Source of the DNA: Gemmatimonadota bacterium
GTDB lineage: Bacteria; Gemmatimonadota; Gemmatimonadetes; Longimicrobiales; Longimicrobiaceae
Length of the DNA: 64,000 bases
Direction: 5' to 3'
Assembly (NCBI GenBank): GCA_031260285.1
Contig: JAIRKD010000068.1
Location: forward strand, 1 to 64,000
The position numbers and the translations under genes are program-made. The notes beneath the pieces are model-generated. The model searched no databases. It was not told the DNA's origin and was given only the letters and a program-made list of their open reading frames with translations. Positions 9,733-18,409 of the stretch are shown here, in pieces. The first letter of the stretch is position 1, and every line of letters starts with the position of its first letter.

Positions 9733-10644
9733 TTATTCGGCAAACGGCACTTCGATGACCAGACCATCGGACGCGGATGTTGTCTCAGGGAATACGGCAC
9801 GCGCCTCCCGCTCCAGCGCGCGCGGGTCGTCCGCGTACCGGGGAGAGAAGTGGGTGAGGACCAGCCGCCGGACTCCGGCGTCGCGGGCGACCCGTGCAGC
9901 GTCGCGGGCGGTTGAGTGCCCGGTCTGGCGGGCGCGGTCGCTCTCGTCGCGGGAGAAAGTCGCCTCATGGATCAGGAGATCAGCGCCGGAGGCGGCGAGA
10001 ATGGTCTCCTGGCAGGGACGTGTGTCGCCGGAGTACACAACCACCCGTCCGGGACGGGGCGGACCCACAACGTCATCGGGGGTGATCTGCCGGTCATCCA
10101 GCTGAACGGGTTCTCCGCGATGGAGCTGGCCCCAGAGCGGTCCTTCGGGGATCCCGAGTTCCCGGGCGCGATCGGGGTTGAAGCGCCCGAGCCGGGGCTT
10201 TTCCACGAGGGCATACCCGAGGCTGCCATCCCCGCGGTGTACAGTGCGGAAGGTGTTGATGGTGTAATCACCCCGATCCAGCGTCTGCCGCGGGTCAAGA
10301 CCGTTGATCTCCACCCCGAACGGAACGCGTTCCACACCGAGGCCCACCGCGGCGTGCATCAGCGCTTCCCCTCCCCGCGGGACCCAGAGGCGAACGGGGG
10401 TCTCGCGCGCCTGAAGCCCCATGGTGCGCAGCAGGCCGATCACTCCGAGGAAGTGATCCGCGTGAAGGTGCGAAAAGAAGATATCATCCAGGGAGAAGCC
10501 GGTCCCGAAGCGCATCATCTGCCGCTGGGTACCCTCTCCGCAGTCGAACATGAAGTGTTCGCCCTCGCGCTGGATCACCAGAGAGCTGACGTTCCGGGCG
10601 ACGGATGGACGAGCCGCGGCCGTTCCGAGAAAGGTTATGCGCAC
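9733..10644 (-). CDS. rnz: Ribonuclease Z (tRNA 3' processing endonuclease)
   Basis: Metallo-beta-lactamase-fold, zinc-dependent endonuclease that removes 3' trailers from tRNA precursors. The 303-residue protein opens with ITFLGTAAARPSVARN, has the metal-binding motif SHLHADHFLGVIGLL, and the later conserved VVYSGDTRPC and LLIHEATFSRDE segments, ending with the family's VLTHFSPRY. The GTG at 10644 gives the usual RNase Z N terminus, although no clear ribosome-binding site is seen. This matters here because the tRNAs in the window do not encode their CCA ends. Confidence 0.95.
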   Translation of the reverse strand: MRITFLGTAAARPSVARNVSSLVIQREGEHFMFDCGEGTQRQMMRFGTGFSLDDIFFSHLHADHFLGVIGLLRTMGLQARETPVRLWVPRGGEALMHAAVGLGVERVPFGVEINGLDPRQTLDRGDYTINTFRTVHRGDGSLGYALVEKPRLGRFNPDRARELGIPEGPLWGQLHRGEPVQLDDRQITPDDVVGPPRPGRVVVYSGDTRPCQETILAASGADLLIHEATFSRDESDRARQTGHSTARDAARVARDAGVRRLVLTHFSPRYADDPRALEREARAVFPETTSASDGLVIEVPFAE

Positions 10645-10903
10645 GAAGAAAAGCGACCTGTTGCGTTTGTGTCAGCGCGGAAAGCCCCGACCGGGCAGGA
10701 AGATAATCAAAAATCCGGGGGTGCATACACCCGGGTGGATCTGGAGGGGAGTTGACTTCGATTTGATAACCAGGGTACAGGGTGCGTGCAGCAGCAATCC
10801 GGCATCTCCTGTTCGGGGTCAACCTGCCTCACAATCAGTACGATTCGTGTCTCCTGGGCCGGGACTTCTTCAGCATCATCACCACCCGGGCAGAACGCCT
10901 CCA

Positions 10904-12340
10904 CTACGCCGTCATCACCTCCACCCGGACCCCCGGCTCCACCACGCCCCGCGGAATCAGCGCCGGCCAGTACGCCACGACTTTCTGGACACGCGGCCGG
11001 CCACCTGCGTACCCCGTTACCGACGGAGGCCCGGAAAGCACCAGCGGAGCGATCTCCCGCGTAAAGCGCTCCACCATGTTCCGATCCGCGGAGCGGACCC
11101 CCCAGCGAACCGTCACCTCGGGAAGGTCCGGGGGAGGAGGGCCGGCCAGCGGACCATGGCAGGCGTTCCAGCCGACGTACTCGGTCAGTATTTCGTCAAA
11201 ACAAAGACCCAGACGGTCCAGGCGCTCGCGCAGGATCCGATCTGCAGCGCGGGCCTTTGTCACCGCGTCGGGCCAGGCGTAAACAAGCGTTCCCACTGCT
11301 TTCCACCCTGCTTCATACGCGATGCTGACTTTCAGATCGTCAGGCGGCGGCCTTCCCCGCACTCCGGAGACCCGCACGCGGTCCGGGCCATCGGGGTTGA
11401 GACAAATAGTGGTGAAGTCCGCAATGGCGTCGGGTGTGATATACCGCTTCGGATCTCCCATCTCGTAGACGAGCTGTTCCTTGACGGTTGGCGGATCGAT
11501 CCGCCCGCCGGTGCCTTCATGTTTGGTGATCACAAATGAACCATCCGGGTGCGCCTCGATGATCGGATATCCGATTGTCGCGAGATGCGGAACGGCTTCC
11601 CAGTCCACCAGCGTGTTTCCGCCTGAAGCCTGGGCGCCACACTCGTTGATGTGTCCGGCCACGATCCCCGCGGCGATCTGATCATAATCGTTGTGCACCC
11701 AGCCGAATTCATGGATCAGCGGACCATATGTCAGCGCCGTATCCACCGAGCGACCGGTGATCACCACATCCGCGCCGCCGGCAAGCGCTTCCACAATCCC
11801 GGCACAGCCGAGGTAGACGTTCGCGGAAAGCACCCTGTCGAGGATCGGCGCAAGCGGCTCGCCGGTCTCCATGTTTGTCAGCGTATGACCTGCGTTGATG
11901 AGCTCCGGGAGGCGGCCCATCAGATTGTCTCCGGTGACAATACCCACCTTCACCCTTCCGCCAAGGCCCGCCGCGCGCGCCACCTCCAGAACGGCTTCCG
12001 CGCACCCCTCCGGATTCACGCCCCCGGCGTTGGCGACCACCCGGATCCCCCGTTCCACAATGGTGGGAAGCATGTCCGCCATCAGCGGAACAAAGTCTTT
12101 TGCGTACCCGGCGGACGGATCCTCAACCTGGGCTTTCCTCAGAATCGACATCGTCACCTCGGCGAGATAGTCGAGCATGAGATAGTTGACAGGCCCGTTC
12201 TCGATCTGCTGCCGGGGGGCGTCAAGCTGGTCACCCCAGAAGCCCTGTCCGCTCGCGATCCGGATGGTTCGCCCGCCGGACGACACTCCGCCGGACGACA
12301 TTTCAGAGGATGATATTCCGCTGGATGAGCTGGATGACAT
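10904..12340 (-). CDS. AtuA-like (DUF1446) acyclic-terpene-utilisation family protein
   Basis: Family of unknown biochemical activity, named after AtuA of the Pseudomonas acyclic terpene (citronellol/geraniol) pathway. The core starts near residue 24 (RTIRIASGQGFWGDQ) and includes VVANAGGVNPEGCA, VVITGRSVDTALTYGPLIHEFGW and HINECGAQASGGN, all typical of DUF1446. The C-terminal part includes TGYAGGRPRVQKVVAYWP. The first 23 residues are a Ser/Gly-rich low-complexity tract not usual in the family. No clear Shine-Dalgarno is visible for the ATG at 12340. It is the last gene of an operon with an acyl-CoA carboxylase beta subunit and a B12-binding subunit, so a role in breakdown of a branched or isoprenoid acyl-CoA is inferred. 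Confidence 0.85.
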   Translation of the reverse strand: MSSSSSSGISSSEMSSGGVSSGGRTIRIASGQGFWGDQLDAPRQQIENGPVNYLMLDYLAEVTMSILRKAQVEDPSAGYAKDFVPLMADMLPTIVERGIRVVANAGGVNPEGCAEAVLEVARAAGLGGRVKVGIVTGDNLMGRLPELINAGHTLTNMETGEPLAPILDRVLSANVYLGCAGIVEALAGGADVVITGRSVDTALTYGPLIHEFGWVHNDYDQIAAGIVAGHINECGAQASGGNTLVDWEAVPHLATIGYPIIEAHPDGSFVITKHEGTGGRIDPPTVKEQLVYEMGDPKRYITPDAIADFTTICLNPDGPDRVRVSGVRGRPPPDDLKVSIAYEAGWKAVGTLVYAWPDAVTKARAADRILRERLDRLGLCFDEILTEYVGWNACHGPLAGPPPPDLPEVTVRWGVRSADRNMVERFTREIAPLVLSGPPSVTGYAGGRPRVQKVVAYWPALIPRGVVEPGVRVEVMTA

Positions 12341-12375
12341 GAGATGTTACGGCCTGGGGGAAAGCAGGAAACCAC

Positions 12376-14019
12376 TCACTCGCCGATGCTCCCGAACGGA
12401 CCGATATGGGTGCGGGGGCTGTTGAGGACCGCTCGCAAGGCCAGCGCCAGCGCCGTCCGTGTCTCTCCGGGAGTGATGATGGCGTCGACAAATCCGCGTG
12501 CCGCGGCGTGGCGGGCGTCGAGCTGGGTTTCGTAGTCCGCACGGACCGAGTCCATCTGCGACTGAAGTTCCGCGTCGGGAGTGCCGCCTTCCGCCCTGAG
12601 CTTGTCCAGCCGTCCGCCGAAGAGCGCAACTACAGCGGAATCCCCGTCCATCACACCCATTCTCCCCGAGGGCCAGGAGAAGATGAAGTCGGGGTCGAAA
12701 CCCTGCCCGGCCATCGCGTAATAACCGGCCCCTGAAGCATGGTTGATGGTCAGAACAATCCGGGGGACTGTCGCGGTGGCCATCGCCTCAACCATACGGG
12801 CGCCCGAGCGGATGATTCCCGACTGCTCGGCTTCAACCCCGACCATAAAACCGGAGACGTCCTGGACGAAGAGAACCGGCGTCCCGTGGTGGTTCATCGT
12901 GTCGATGAAACGGGCTGCCTTCTCGGCACTTCCGGAATAAATGATTCCGCCGAGCTTCGGAGTGCCCCCCGCAGGGTCGCGAAGCATTCCACGGGTGTTG
13001 GCGATCAGGCCGATGGTGATCCCCTCGATACGGGCACGACCGCAGATGATTTCAGGCGCATAATCGGCCTGGAACTCCTCGATGTCGCCATCGTCCAGGA
13101 TACATGAAAGCAGCCTCCGGACATCGTACGGCTGACGGTGGTCATCGGGGAGGATCTTCTCCGCCTCACTGGCCGCCAGCGCCGGAGGGCGGGGGGCGTG
13201 GCGGGAGCCGTGGAGCTGCGGGGCTGGAAGATCCGCCACCAGATCACGGATGCGGGCGATACAGCTCCGGTCGTCGGGAAGCCGGAAGTGCGCAACACCG
13301 GACGTTGCGTTATGGGTGAAGGCACCACCGAGTGTCTCTGCATCCGTCACCTGACCGGTCGCCCCCCGGACCAGATTGGGACCGCCGAGCCCCATAAATG
13401 AGCTCCCCTCCACCATGAGGATCACATCCGAAAGCGCGGGAAGGTACGCACCCCCCGCGATGCACTGCCCCATCACCGCCGCGATCTGCGGAACGCGGAG
13501 GAAGCGTCGCATCACCGAGTTGTAGAAGAAGATGCGGGCGGCGCCGTACTGCCCCGGGAAGACTCCACCCTGCCAGGGGAGGTTGACCCCCGCGGAGTCC
13601 ACGAGATAGATGATGGGGATCCGGCACCGCATGGCGATCTCCTGCGCGCGCAGGATCTTTGTGATCGTCTCCGGCCACCAGGAACCTGCCTTTACGGTGG
13701 CATCGTTGGCGACCACCACCACCTCGCGTCCATGCACCGTGAGGAGCGCGGTGACCACCCCCGCCGCCGGAGCCTCGCCGTTGTAACGGTCCCAGGCTAC
13801 AAGCAGCCCGATCTCCCGGGAAGGGGATCGGGGGTCCGCAAGCAGCGCGATCCGCTCCCGCGCGGTGAGCTTCCCCCGTTCATGCTGCCGGGCGGCTTTC
13901 TCCGGACCACCGCCCATGCGCACCCGGGCTTCCAGTTCCCGCAGCTCGCGCTCAAGGATCCGCAGTCTGCTGTCCCTCGCGCTTCCGCGTTTCCCCTCAC
14001 CCTCAGCGGAATCCGTCAT
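12376..14019 (-). CDS. Acyl-CoA carboxylase, carboxyltransferase (beta) subunit, methylcrotonyl/geranyl-CoA type
   Basis: Carboxyltransferase half of a biotin-dependent acyl-CoA carboxylase, 547 aa. Motifs: [11 protein letters not shown] near the N terminus, [20 protein letters not shown], an oxyanion-hole region [36 protein letters not shown], and the C-terminal half with [15 protein letters not shown] and [19 protein letters not shown]. The pattern is closer to methylcrotonyl-CoA or geranyl-CoA carboxylase beta chains than to propionyl-CoA carboxylase. The ATG at 14019 overlaps the upstream gene's stop (ATGA), so translation is coupled. No biotin carboxylase subunit is nearby, so it must be encoded elsewhere. 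The substrate is not determined by sequence. Confidence 0.88.
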   Translation of the reverse strand: MTDSAEGEGKRGSARDSRLRILERELRELEARVRMGGGPEKAARQHERGKLTARERIALLADPRSPSREIGLLVAWDRYNGEAPAAGVVTALLTVHGREVVVVANDATVKAGSWWPETITKILRAQEIAMRCRIPIIYLVDSAGVNLPWQGGVFPGQYGAARIFFYNSVMRRFLRVPQIAAVMGQCIAGGAYLPALSDVILMVEGSSFMGLGGPNLVRGATGQVTDAETLGGAFTHNATSGVAHFRLPDDRSCIARIRDLVADLPAPQLHGSRHAPRPPALAASEAEKILPDDHRQPYDVRRLLSCILDDGDIEEFQADYAPEIICGRARIEGITIGLIANTRGMLRDPAGGTPKLGGIIYSGSAEKAARFIDTMNHHGTPVLFVQDVSGFMVGVEAEQSGIIRSGARMVEAMATATVPRIVLTINHASGAGYYAMAGQGFDPDFIFSWPSGRMGVMDGDSAVVALFGGRLDKLRAEGGTPDAELQSQMDSVRADYETQLDARHAAARGFVDAIITPGETRTALALALRAVLNSPRTHIGPFGSIGE

Positions 14020-14444
14020 GACGAGGCAGTCCAGGAGCCGCGCCCCTGCTCCGCGAACCATTTCCGGATGTAGGCAACCGCCTCGCTGGTCGCAGTCCCC
14101 GGTCCGAAGAGCCTGCCGATCCCCTGTTCCCGGAGCAGAGCGATATCCTCAGGGGGAATGATTCCTCCACCCGTGATGAGAATATGGTCTGCGCCTTCAG
14201 CGGCCAGGAGCTCCCGCACCCGGGGGAAAAGCGTCATATGCGCGCCTGAAAGGACGGACATAGCAACGACATCCACATCCTCCTGAATCGCGGCGGTGAC
14301 AATCATCTCCGGAGTCTGATGGAGGCCGGTATAGACAACCTCCATCCCCGCATCGCGGAAGGCGCTGGCGATCACCCGGGCACCCCGGTCGTGGCCATCA
14401 AGGCCTGGTTTGGCCACCAGAACACGGATCTTCTCTTCCGTCAT
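14016..14444 (-). CDS. Cobalamin-binding small subunit of a methylmalonyl-CoA-type mutase
   Basis: A stand-alone B12-binding domain of 142 aa. It has the DGHDRG (DxHxxG) cobalamin-ligand motif at residues 16-21, the [11 protein letters not shown] loop and the [12 protein letters not shown] segment, as in the C-terminal domain of methylmalonyl-CoA mutase or the small subunit of isobutyryl-CoA mutase. The large catalytic subunit is not in the window. It is the first gene of the operon and overlaps the carboxylase gene by four bases. Together with the carboxylase it suggests acyl-CoA carbon-skeleton rearrangement and entry to the methylmalonyl/succinyl route. Confidence 0.9.
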   Translation of the reverse strand: MTEEKIRVLVAKPGLDGHDRGARVIASAFRDAGMEVVYTGLHQTPEMIVTAAIQEDVDVVAMSVLSGAHMTLFPRVRELLAAEGADHILITGGGIIPPEDIALLREQGIGRLFGPGTATSEAVAYIRKWFAEQGRGSWTASS

Positions 14445-14784
14445 GGCGGAATAAACGGGTCGGGAGAATCAACACCGGAGGCATTCCTCCAGCGCTGTTA
14501 AGGACCACCGGACGGAAACATCCATCGGATGACTGGCTGTTGATCCGGTCAGGCAACAATCCGATCGGGGACGGCCAGCGCAGCCAGTAAGGATGCGGAA
14601 GATGTGCCAGTTGGCGGGGGGAAAGGTCAGCTCCGGTCAGGAGCAGACTGTTGATCCGGAGAGGGTTACCCCGACAGGGGGGAGAGCCGGGTTTCCGAGA
14701 GAACCCCAACCTGCGCTTGATCCCGGTTCATCCCGGCGGGGGGAGAGCCGGGAGCTGGACAGACAGGCCGGGCGGGCGGTCAGA
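14445..14784 (-). other. 340-base intergenic region with two pairs of direct repeats
   Basis: This gap carries the promoter side of the B12/carboxylase operon and the 3' side of the response regulator. No gene is seen. It contains two copies of CTGTTGATCCGG (14537-14548 and 14648-14659) and two copies of GGGGGGAGAGCCGGG (14677-14691 and 14738-14752). These could be operator sites, but no regulator can be assigned. Confidence 0.6.
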
Positions 14785-15468
14785 TTATCCGCTTGCCGCA
14801 GGAGCCACCATCATATAGCCCGCACCTCGCTGGGTATGGATCACGGGCCCGGCACCACGTGTCTCCAGCTTGCGACGAAGCCGGGCAATTGTGACTTCCA
14901 GAGCGTTGGACGCAGGGTCGAAGCTGTCGTCCCAGACATGCCGCGAAATCTCACCCCGGCACAACGGACGCCCAACGTTGCGGGCGAGCAGTTCCAGAAG
15001 CGAGTACTCCTTTGCGTTCAGGGAGAGAAGCTTGCCCTTCAGCATCGCCCGCTGGTTCCGGGTATCGAGCTCCAGACCACCGATCACGATCCGGCCGGAC
15101 AGCGCATTCGGACAACGCCGGACCAGCGCCCGCAACCGCGCAAAGAGTTCCTCAAAGGAGAACGGTTTAACGAGATAGTCATCCGCTCCCACATCCAGCC
15201 CTTCGATCCGATCCTCCACCGCATTGCGGGCGGTGAGCATGAGAATCGGAGTAGCGATTCCCTGTTCCCGGATACGCCGGCAGACTTCAAACCCGTCCGG
15301 GGCCGGAATCATCACATCCAGAACGATCACGTCGTACGGGTTGGCGACAGCGCTGGCCAGAGCTGAGCATCCATTCGGCGCATGGTCAACAACCCATTCC
15401 TGATCACGCAGGCCACGCATGACAACCCGTGACATCAGCGGATCATCTTCCACCAGCAACATTCTCAT
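14785..15468 (-). CDS. OmpR/PhoB-family response regulator (orphan)
   Basis: Two-domain transcription regulator of 227 aa. The receiver domain has the acidic pair in VEDDP, phospho-acceptor Asp51 in VLDVMIP and Lys101 in YLVKPFSFEEL. The C-terminal winged helix has LNAKEYSLLELLARN and the recognition region DPASNALEVTIARLRRKL, ending in the usual GAGYMM hairpin. The start MRMLLVEDD at 15468 is the standard N terminus, with GGAAG upstream. No histidine kinase is adjacent. It follows the AMP-ligase gene on the same strand by 41 bases, so it may be co-transcribed with that gene. Confidence 0.92.
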   Translation of the reverse strand: MRMLLVEDDPLMSRVVMRGLRDQEWVVDHAPNGCSALASAVANPYDVIVLDVMIPAPDGFEVCRRIREQGIATPILMLTARNAVEDRIEGLDVGADDYLVKPFSFEELFARLRALVRRCPNALSGRIVIGGLELDTRNQRAMLKGKLLSLNAKEYSLLELLARNVGRPLCRGEISRHVWDDSFDPASNALEVTIARLRRKLETRGAGPVIHTQRGAGYMMVAPAASG

Positions 15469-15509
15469 GATGCATCTTCCTGCGATACGCTTGTCCGCTC
15501 GAACTCCGT

Positions 15510-17147
15510 TCACCCTCCACCCAGACGCCGCTCAACCTCTTCTTCACCCGTCACCTGCCGGCGCAGCACCGGGATGTCGTGCTTCCCGCTTGCGTTCTTC
15601 GGGATCTCCTCCAGCACAATATAACGCGCTGGTTGCATATGGCGCGGCAGCTCCATTCTGCAGAAACGCGTCACCTCTTCGATGGTGGCGCCTTCGCGTG
15701 GCACAACACAGGCGACAATCCGTTCCCCGCGGATCGTATCCGGTTCCGCGACAACCGCCACATCTTTCACGCGGCCCGAGCGCTGGATCACATCCGCGAT
15801 CTCGTCCGGCCCGACCCGGAAGCCGAGTGTCTTGATCATCCGGTCCCGCCGCGAGATGAAGTAGAGCCGCCCCTCCGCATCACGACGGACAAGGTCACCG
15901 GAGTAGACCACCCGCGCGGGCTCTTCTTCCCCGGGGGCCAGGAAAGGGTTGGTCCGGAAGGTCCGCGCGGTTTTCTCCGGATCATTCAGATACCCGATTC
16001 CAACGGTGGGGCCGCCATGGACCAGCTCACCGACCTCGCCCTCAGCCGCGATTCCACCCGCATCGTTCACCACATCGACCACAGACCCGGGAACCGCACG
16101 CCCGATCGAGTCGGGATACTCATCCACCTCGGCCGGGTCCAGACAGGTACTCCGGAAGACTTCCGTCAGCCCGTACATGATGAAAAGTTTCGCCCTGGGC
16201 TGAGCGGTTCGAAGGCTGTGAACCGTGGCTGGCGGGAGCCTTCCCCCCGCTGAGGTCATGATTCGCAGATCCTCCAGCGGCTCCTCGCGAAACGAAGGAA
16301 CGGCGAGAAGCTGCTGCCAGAGAGGGGGCACCGCCGCCAGCACCGTGACTTTCTCACGCCGGAGGGTCGCCACAATCTCCGCCGCGAGTGTTCCACGCTC
16401 CACCACCAGAGGCGCACCCAGCCAGAGCGCGGTTGTCAGTTGACTGAAACCATACACGAAGCTGAAAGGAAGCAGGCTCGCGATCCGGTCCTCTCTCTTC
16501 AGCCCCAGAGACGTCACAACAACGCGGACCCCCGCCCAGAGAGCACCATGACTGGTCACCACCCCCGAAGGGAGCCCGGTGGAGGCAGAGGTATAGGTGA
16601 CCTGCGCAGGATCCGAGACCCCCACGGACCGAACCTCCAGCGCAGGGACAGTATTCCCGGGGAAATCCTCTTCCCCCGGCGCACGGTTTTCACCTTCTTC
16701 AAGGGATACCACACGGGCTGGCGTCCGGACCTCCCGCGGCAGCTGCCGGAGGACCTCCCCGGAGGTGAGAAGCACACGGGCGCCGGAATGCTCCAGCACA
16801 TACTCGATCTGGAGCGGGCGGTAGAGCTCATTCACATTCAGCCCGATCGCGCCAAGCCCCAGCACGGCAAAAAAGGCCGCCACCGCATCTGTCGGGTCCT
16901 TCAGCAGAATCGCGCAGCAGTCGCCGGGAATGACCCCGGCCTCTCTGAGCAGCCGCTGGATCTCCGCGGCGCGGAACCGGAGGCCGGAAAAAGAGGTTAC
17001 GGAAGTACGTGTGCAGATCGCAGGCGCCTCCCCGAACCGGTCCGCCGCCCGCGCCAGGAGCGCCGCGAAGTTCTCTCTGAATACCGGATCCGTTTCACCC
17101 GGATCAACTTCACTCCGGCCTGTCCGATCCACTCCGTTTCCCGCCAT
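15510..17147 (-). CDS. AMP-forming acyl/aminoacyl ligase (ANL superfamily)
   Basis: Adenylating enzyme of the acyl-CoA synthetase/NRPS A-domain superfamily, 545 aa, expected to activate a carboxylic acid as acyl-AMP and pass it to a thiol, probably the acyl carrier protein encoded across the divergent promoter. The P-loop region reads YTSASTGLPSG, where the family norm is YTSGSTGxPKG, so the usual Gly and Lys are both replaced. Downstream motifs are normal: IMYGLTEVFRST (A5), VVYSGDLVRRDAEG (A7), SRRDRMIKTLGFRVGPDEI (A8) and catalytic Lys in IPKNASGKHDI (A10). The second of two adjacent ATGs, 17147, has AGAGG at proper spacing. Substrate unknown. Confidence 0.9.
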   Translation of the reverse strand: MAGNGVDRTGRSEVDPGETDPVFRENFAALLARAADRFGEAPAICTRTSVTSFSGLRFRAAEIQRLLREAGVIPGDCCAILLKDPTDAVAAFFAVLGLGAIGLNVNELYRPLQIEYVLEHSGARVLLTSGEVLRQLPREVRTPARVVSLEEGENRAPGEEDFPGNTVPALEVRSVGVSDPAQVTYTSASTGLPSGVVTSHGALWAGVRVVVTSLGLKREDRIASLLPFSFVYGFSQLTTALWLGAPLVVERGTLAAEIVATLRREKVTVLAAVPPLWQQLLAVPSFREEPLEDLRIMTSAGGRLPPATVHSLRTAQPRAKLFIMYGLTEVFRSTCLDPAEVDEYPDSIGRAVPGSVVDVVNDAGGIAAEGEVGELVHGGPTVGIGYLNDPEKTARTFRTNPFLAPGEEEPARVVYSGDLVRRDAEGRLYFISRRDRMIKTLGFRVGPDEIADVIQRSGRVKDVAVVAEPDTIRGERIVACVVPREGATIEEVTRFCRMELPRHMQPARYIVLEEIPKNASGKHDIPVLRRQVTGEEEVERRLGGG

Positions 17148-17395
17148 CATCACCTCTCGTATTCCCGGTTCTCCCGCCCCCTCCCCGACTTCGCCGGAGA
17201 GACCTCGTCCCCGGCAGCGCTGACATGACAGGACACCAAATAGAGTCCTGCGGGTAGTCTCTGGAACCCATTGTCACATGACAGCTTGAGTAGTTATATA
17301 GGTTGCACTCGACGGGATGGGAAAGGGGTACGGCTTCCGCCCCGCTCCGCGGCTGAGCTGTCGCGTCGCCCTGATGGAGAGAATACAACGCGTCC
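17148..17395. promoter_or_regulatory. Divergent promoter region of the ligase/amidotransferase cluster
   Basis: A plus-strand promoter is predicted at 17271-17299: TTGTCA, 17-base spacer, TTATAT. The TATATA overlap could also serve a minus-strand promoter for the ligase gene. A 9-bp direct repeat ACATGACAG occurs at 17223-17231 and 17276-17284, the second copy overlapping the -35 box, which would suit an operator. No regulator is identified. Confidence 0.5.
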
Positions 17396-18409
17396 ATGAC
17401 ATATAATCATACATCAACGGCCCCGTCGCTGGTTATCGATCCCGCCACCGCGGTGGATCGCATCATCGAGTCTCTCCGTTCGAACCTGCTTAATGAGTTC
17501 CGGCGTAAAGGGTATGTCGTCGGTATGAGCAGCGGGGTGGACAGCTCCGTGACTGCGGCGCTTGCCGTTCGGGCGGTCGGGCCTTCTCACGTGTTCGGGG
17601 TGTTCATGCCGGAACGCGAGAGTGACCCCGACAGTCTGCGCATCGCCCGTGAACTGGCGGCACAGCTCGGCATTGAGAGTACCACGGAAGATATCGCGGA
17701 TACGCTTGAAGGGGCTGGCTGCTACCAGCGCAGGAACGACGCGATCCGTCGGGTTGTTCCCGAATTCCGGGATGACTGGGGGTGCAAGCTGGTACTTCCC
17801 TCGGACCGGCTCTCGGCGGACCGGCTGAATGTGACATATCTTGTGGTGCGCGAACCGGGTGGTGAGGACCGTCGGGTCCGTCTGCCCGCCGCGGAGTACC
17901 GGCAGATTGTCGCCGCAAGCAACTTCAAGCAGCGCGTCCGGAAGATGATGGAGTACTACCACGCCGACCGCCTGCACTTCGCCGTTCTCGGCACACCCAA
18001 CCGGCTTGAATACGACCAGGGTTTCTTCGTAAAGGGGGGTGACGGACTGGCTGACATCAAGCCGATCGCGCACCTGTACAAGAGCCAGGTCTACCAGATC
18101 GCTGACTACCTCGGCGTGCCGTCGTCGGTGACATCGCGGCCTCCGACCACCGATACATTCTCGCTCCCGCAGTCGCAGGAGGAGTTCTACTACAACCTGC
18201 CGACGCGCATCCTGGACGTTGTGCTGCACGGGCTGAACACGGGCCGGAGTGCCGCCGACGTCGCTCTGGAAGCCGGGCTCACGCCGGAGCAGGTGGAACG
18301 CTCCTTCCGCGACATCGAGCAGAAGCGGATGACCACCCGCTACCTGCACCTGGGACCGCGTCTCGTGGAACCGGTTGATCTCTGCACGATGATCCAGGTA
18401 GATCTCTAG
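17396..18409 (+). CDS. NadE-like ATP-dependent amidotransferase
   Basis: N-type ATP pyrophosphatase related to ammonia-dependent NAD+ synthetase, 337 aa, without a glutaminase domain. The pyrophosphate loop reads GMSSGVDSS (residues 43-51) where true NadE has SGGxDSS. Later NadE-like motifs are LGTPNRLEYDQGFFVKGGDG and IAHLYKSQVYQIADYLGVP. About 90 residues between them (DTLEGAGCYQRR...KLVLPSDRLSADRLNV) do not resemble housekeeping NadE. The stop overlaps the start of the AsnB-like gene (TAGTG), so both are translated together. Given an adjacent ACP and ligase, it is more likely to amidate a dedicated metabolite or polymer precursor than to make NAD. Substrate unknown. Confidence 0.82.
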   Translation: MTYNHTSTAPSLVIDPATAVDRIIESLRSNLLNEFRRKGYVVGMSSGVDSSVTAALAVRAVGPSHVFGVFMPERESDPDSLRIARELAAQLGIESTTEDIADTLEGAGCYQRRNDAIRRVVPEFRDDWGCKLVLPSDRLSADRLNVTYLVVREPGGEDRRVRLPAAEYRQIVAASNFKQRVRKMMEYYHADRLHFAVLGTPNRLEYDQGFFVKGGDGLADIKPIAHLYKSQVYQIADYLGVPSSVTSRPPTTDTFSLPQSQEEFYYNLPTRILDVVLHGLNTGRSAADVALEAGLTPEQVERSFRDIEQKRMTTRYLHLGPRLVEPVDLCTMIQVDL

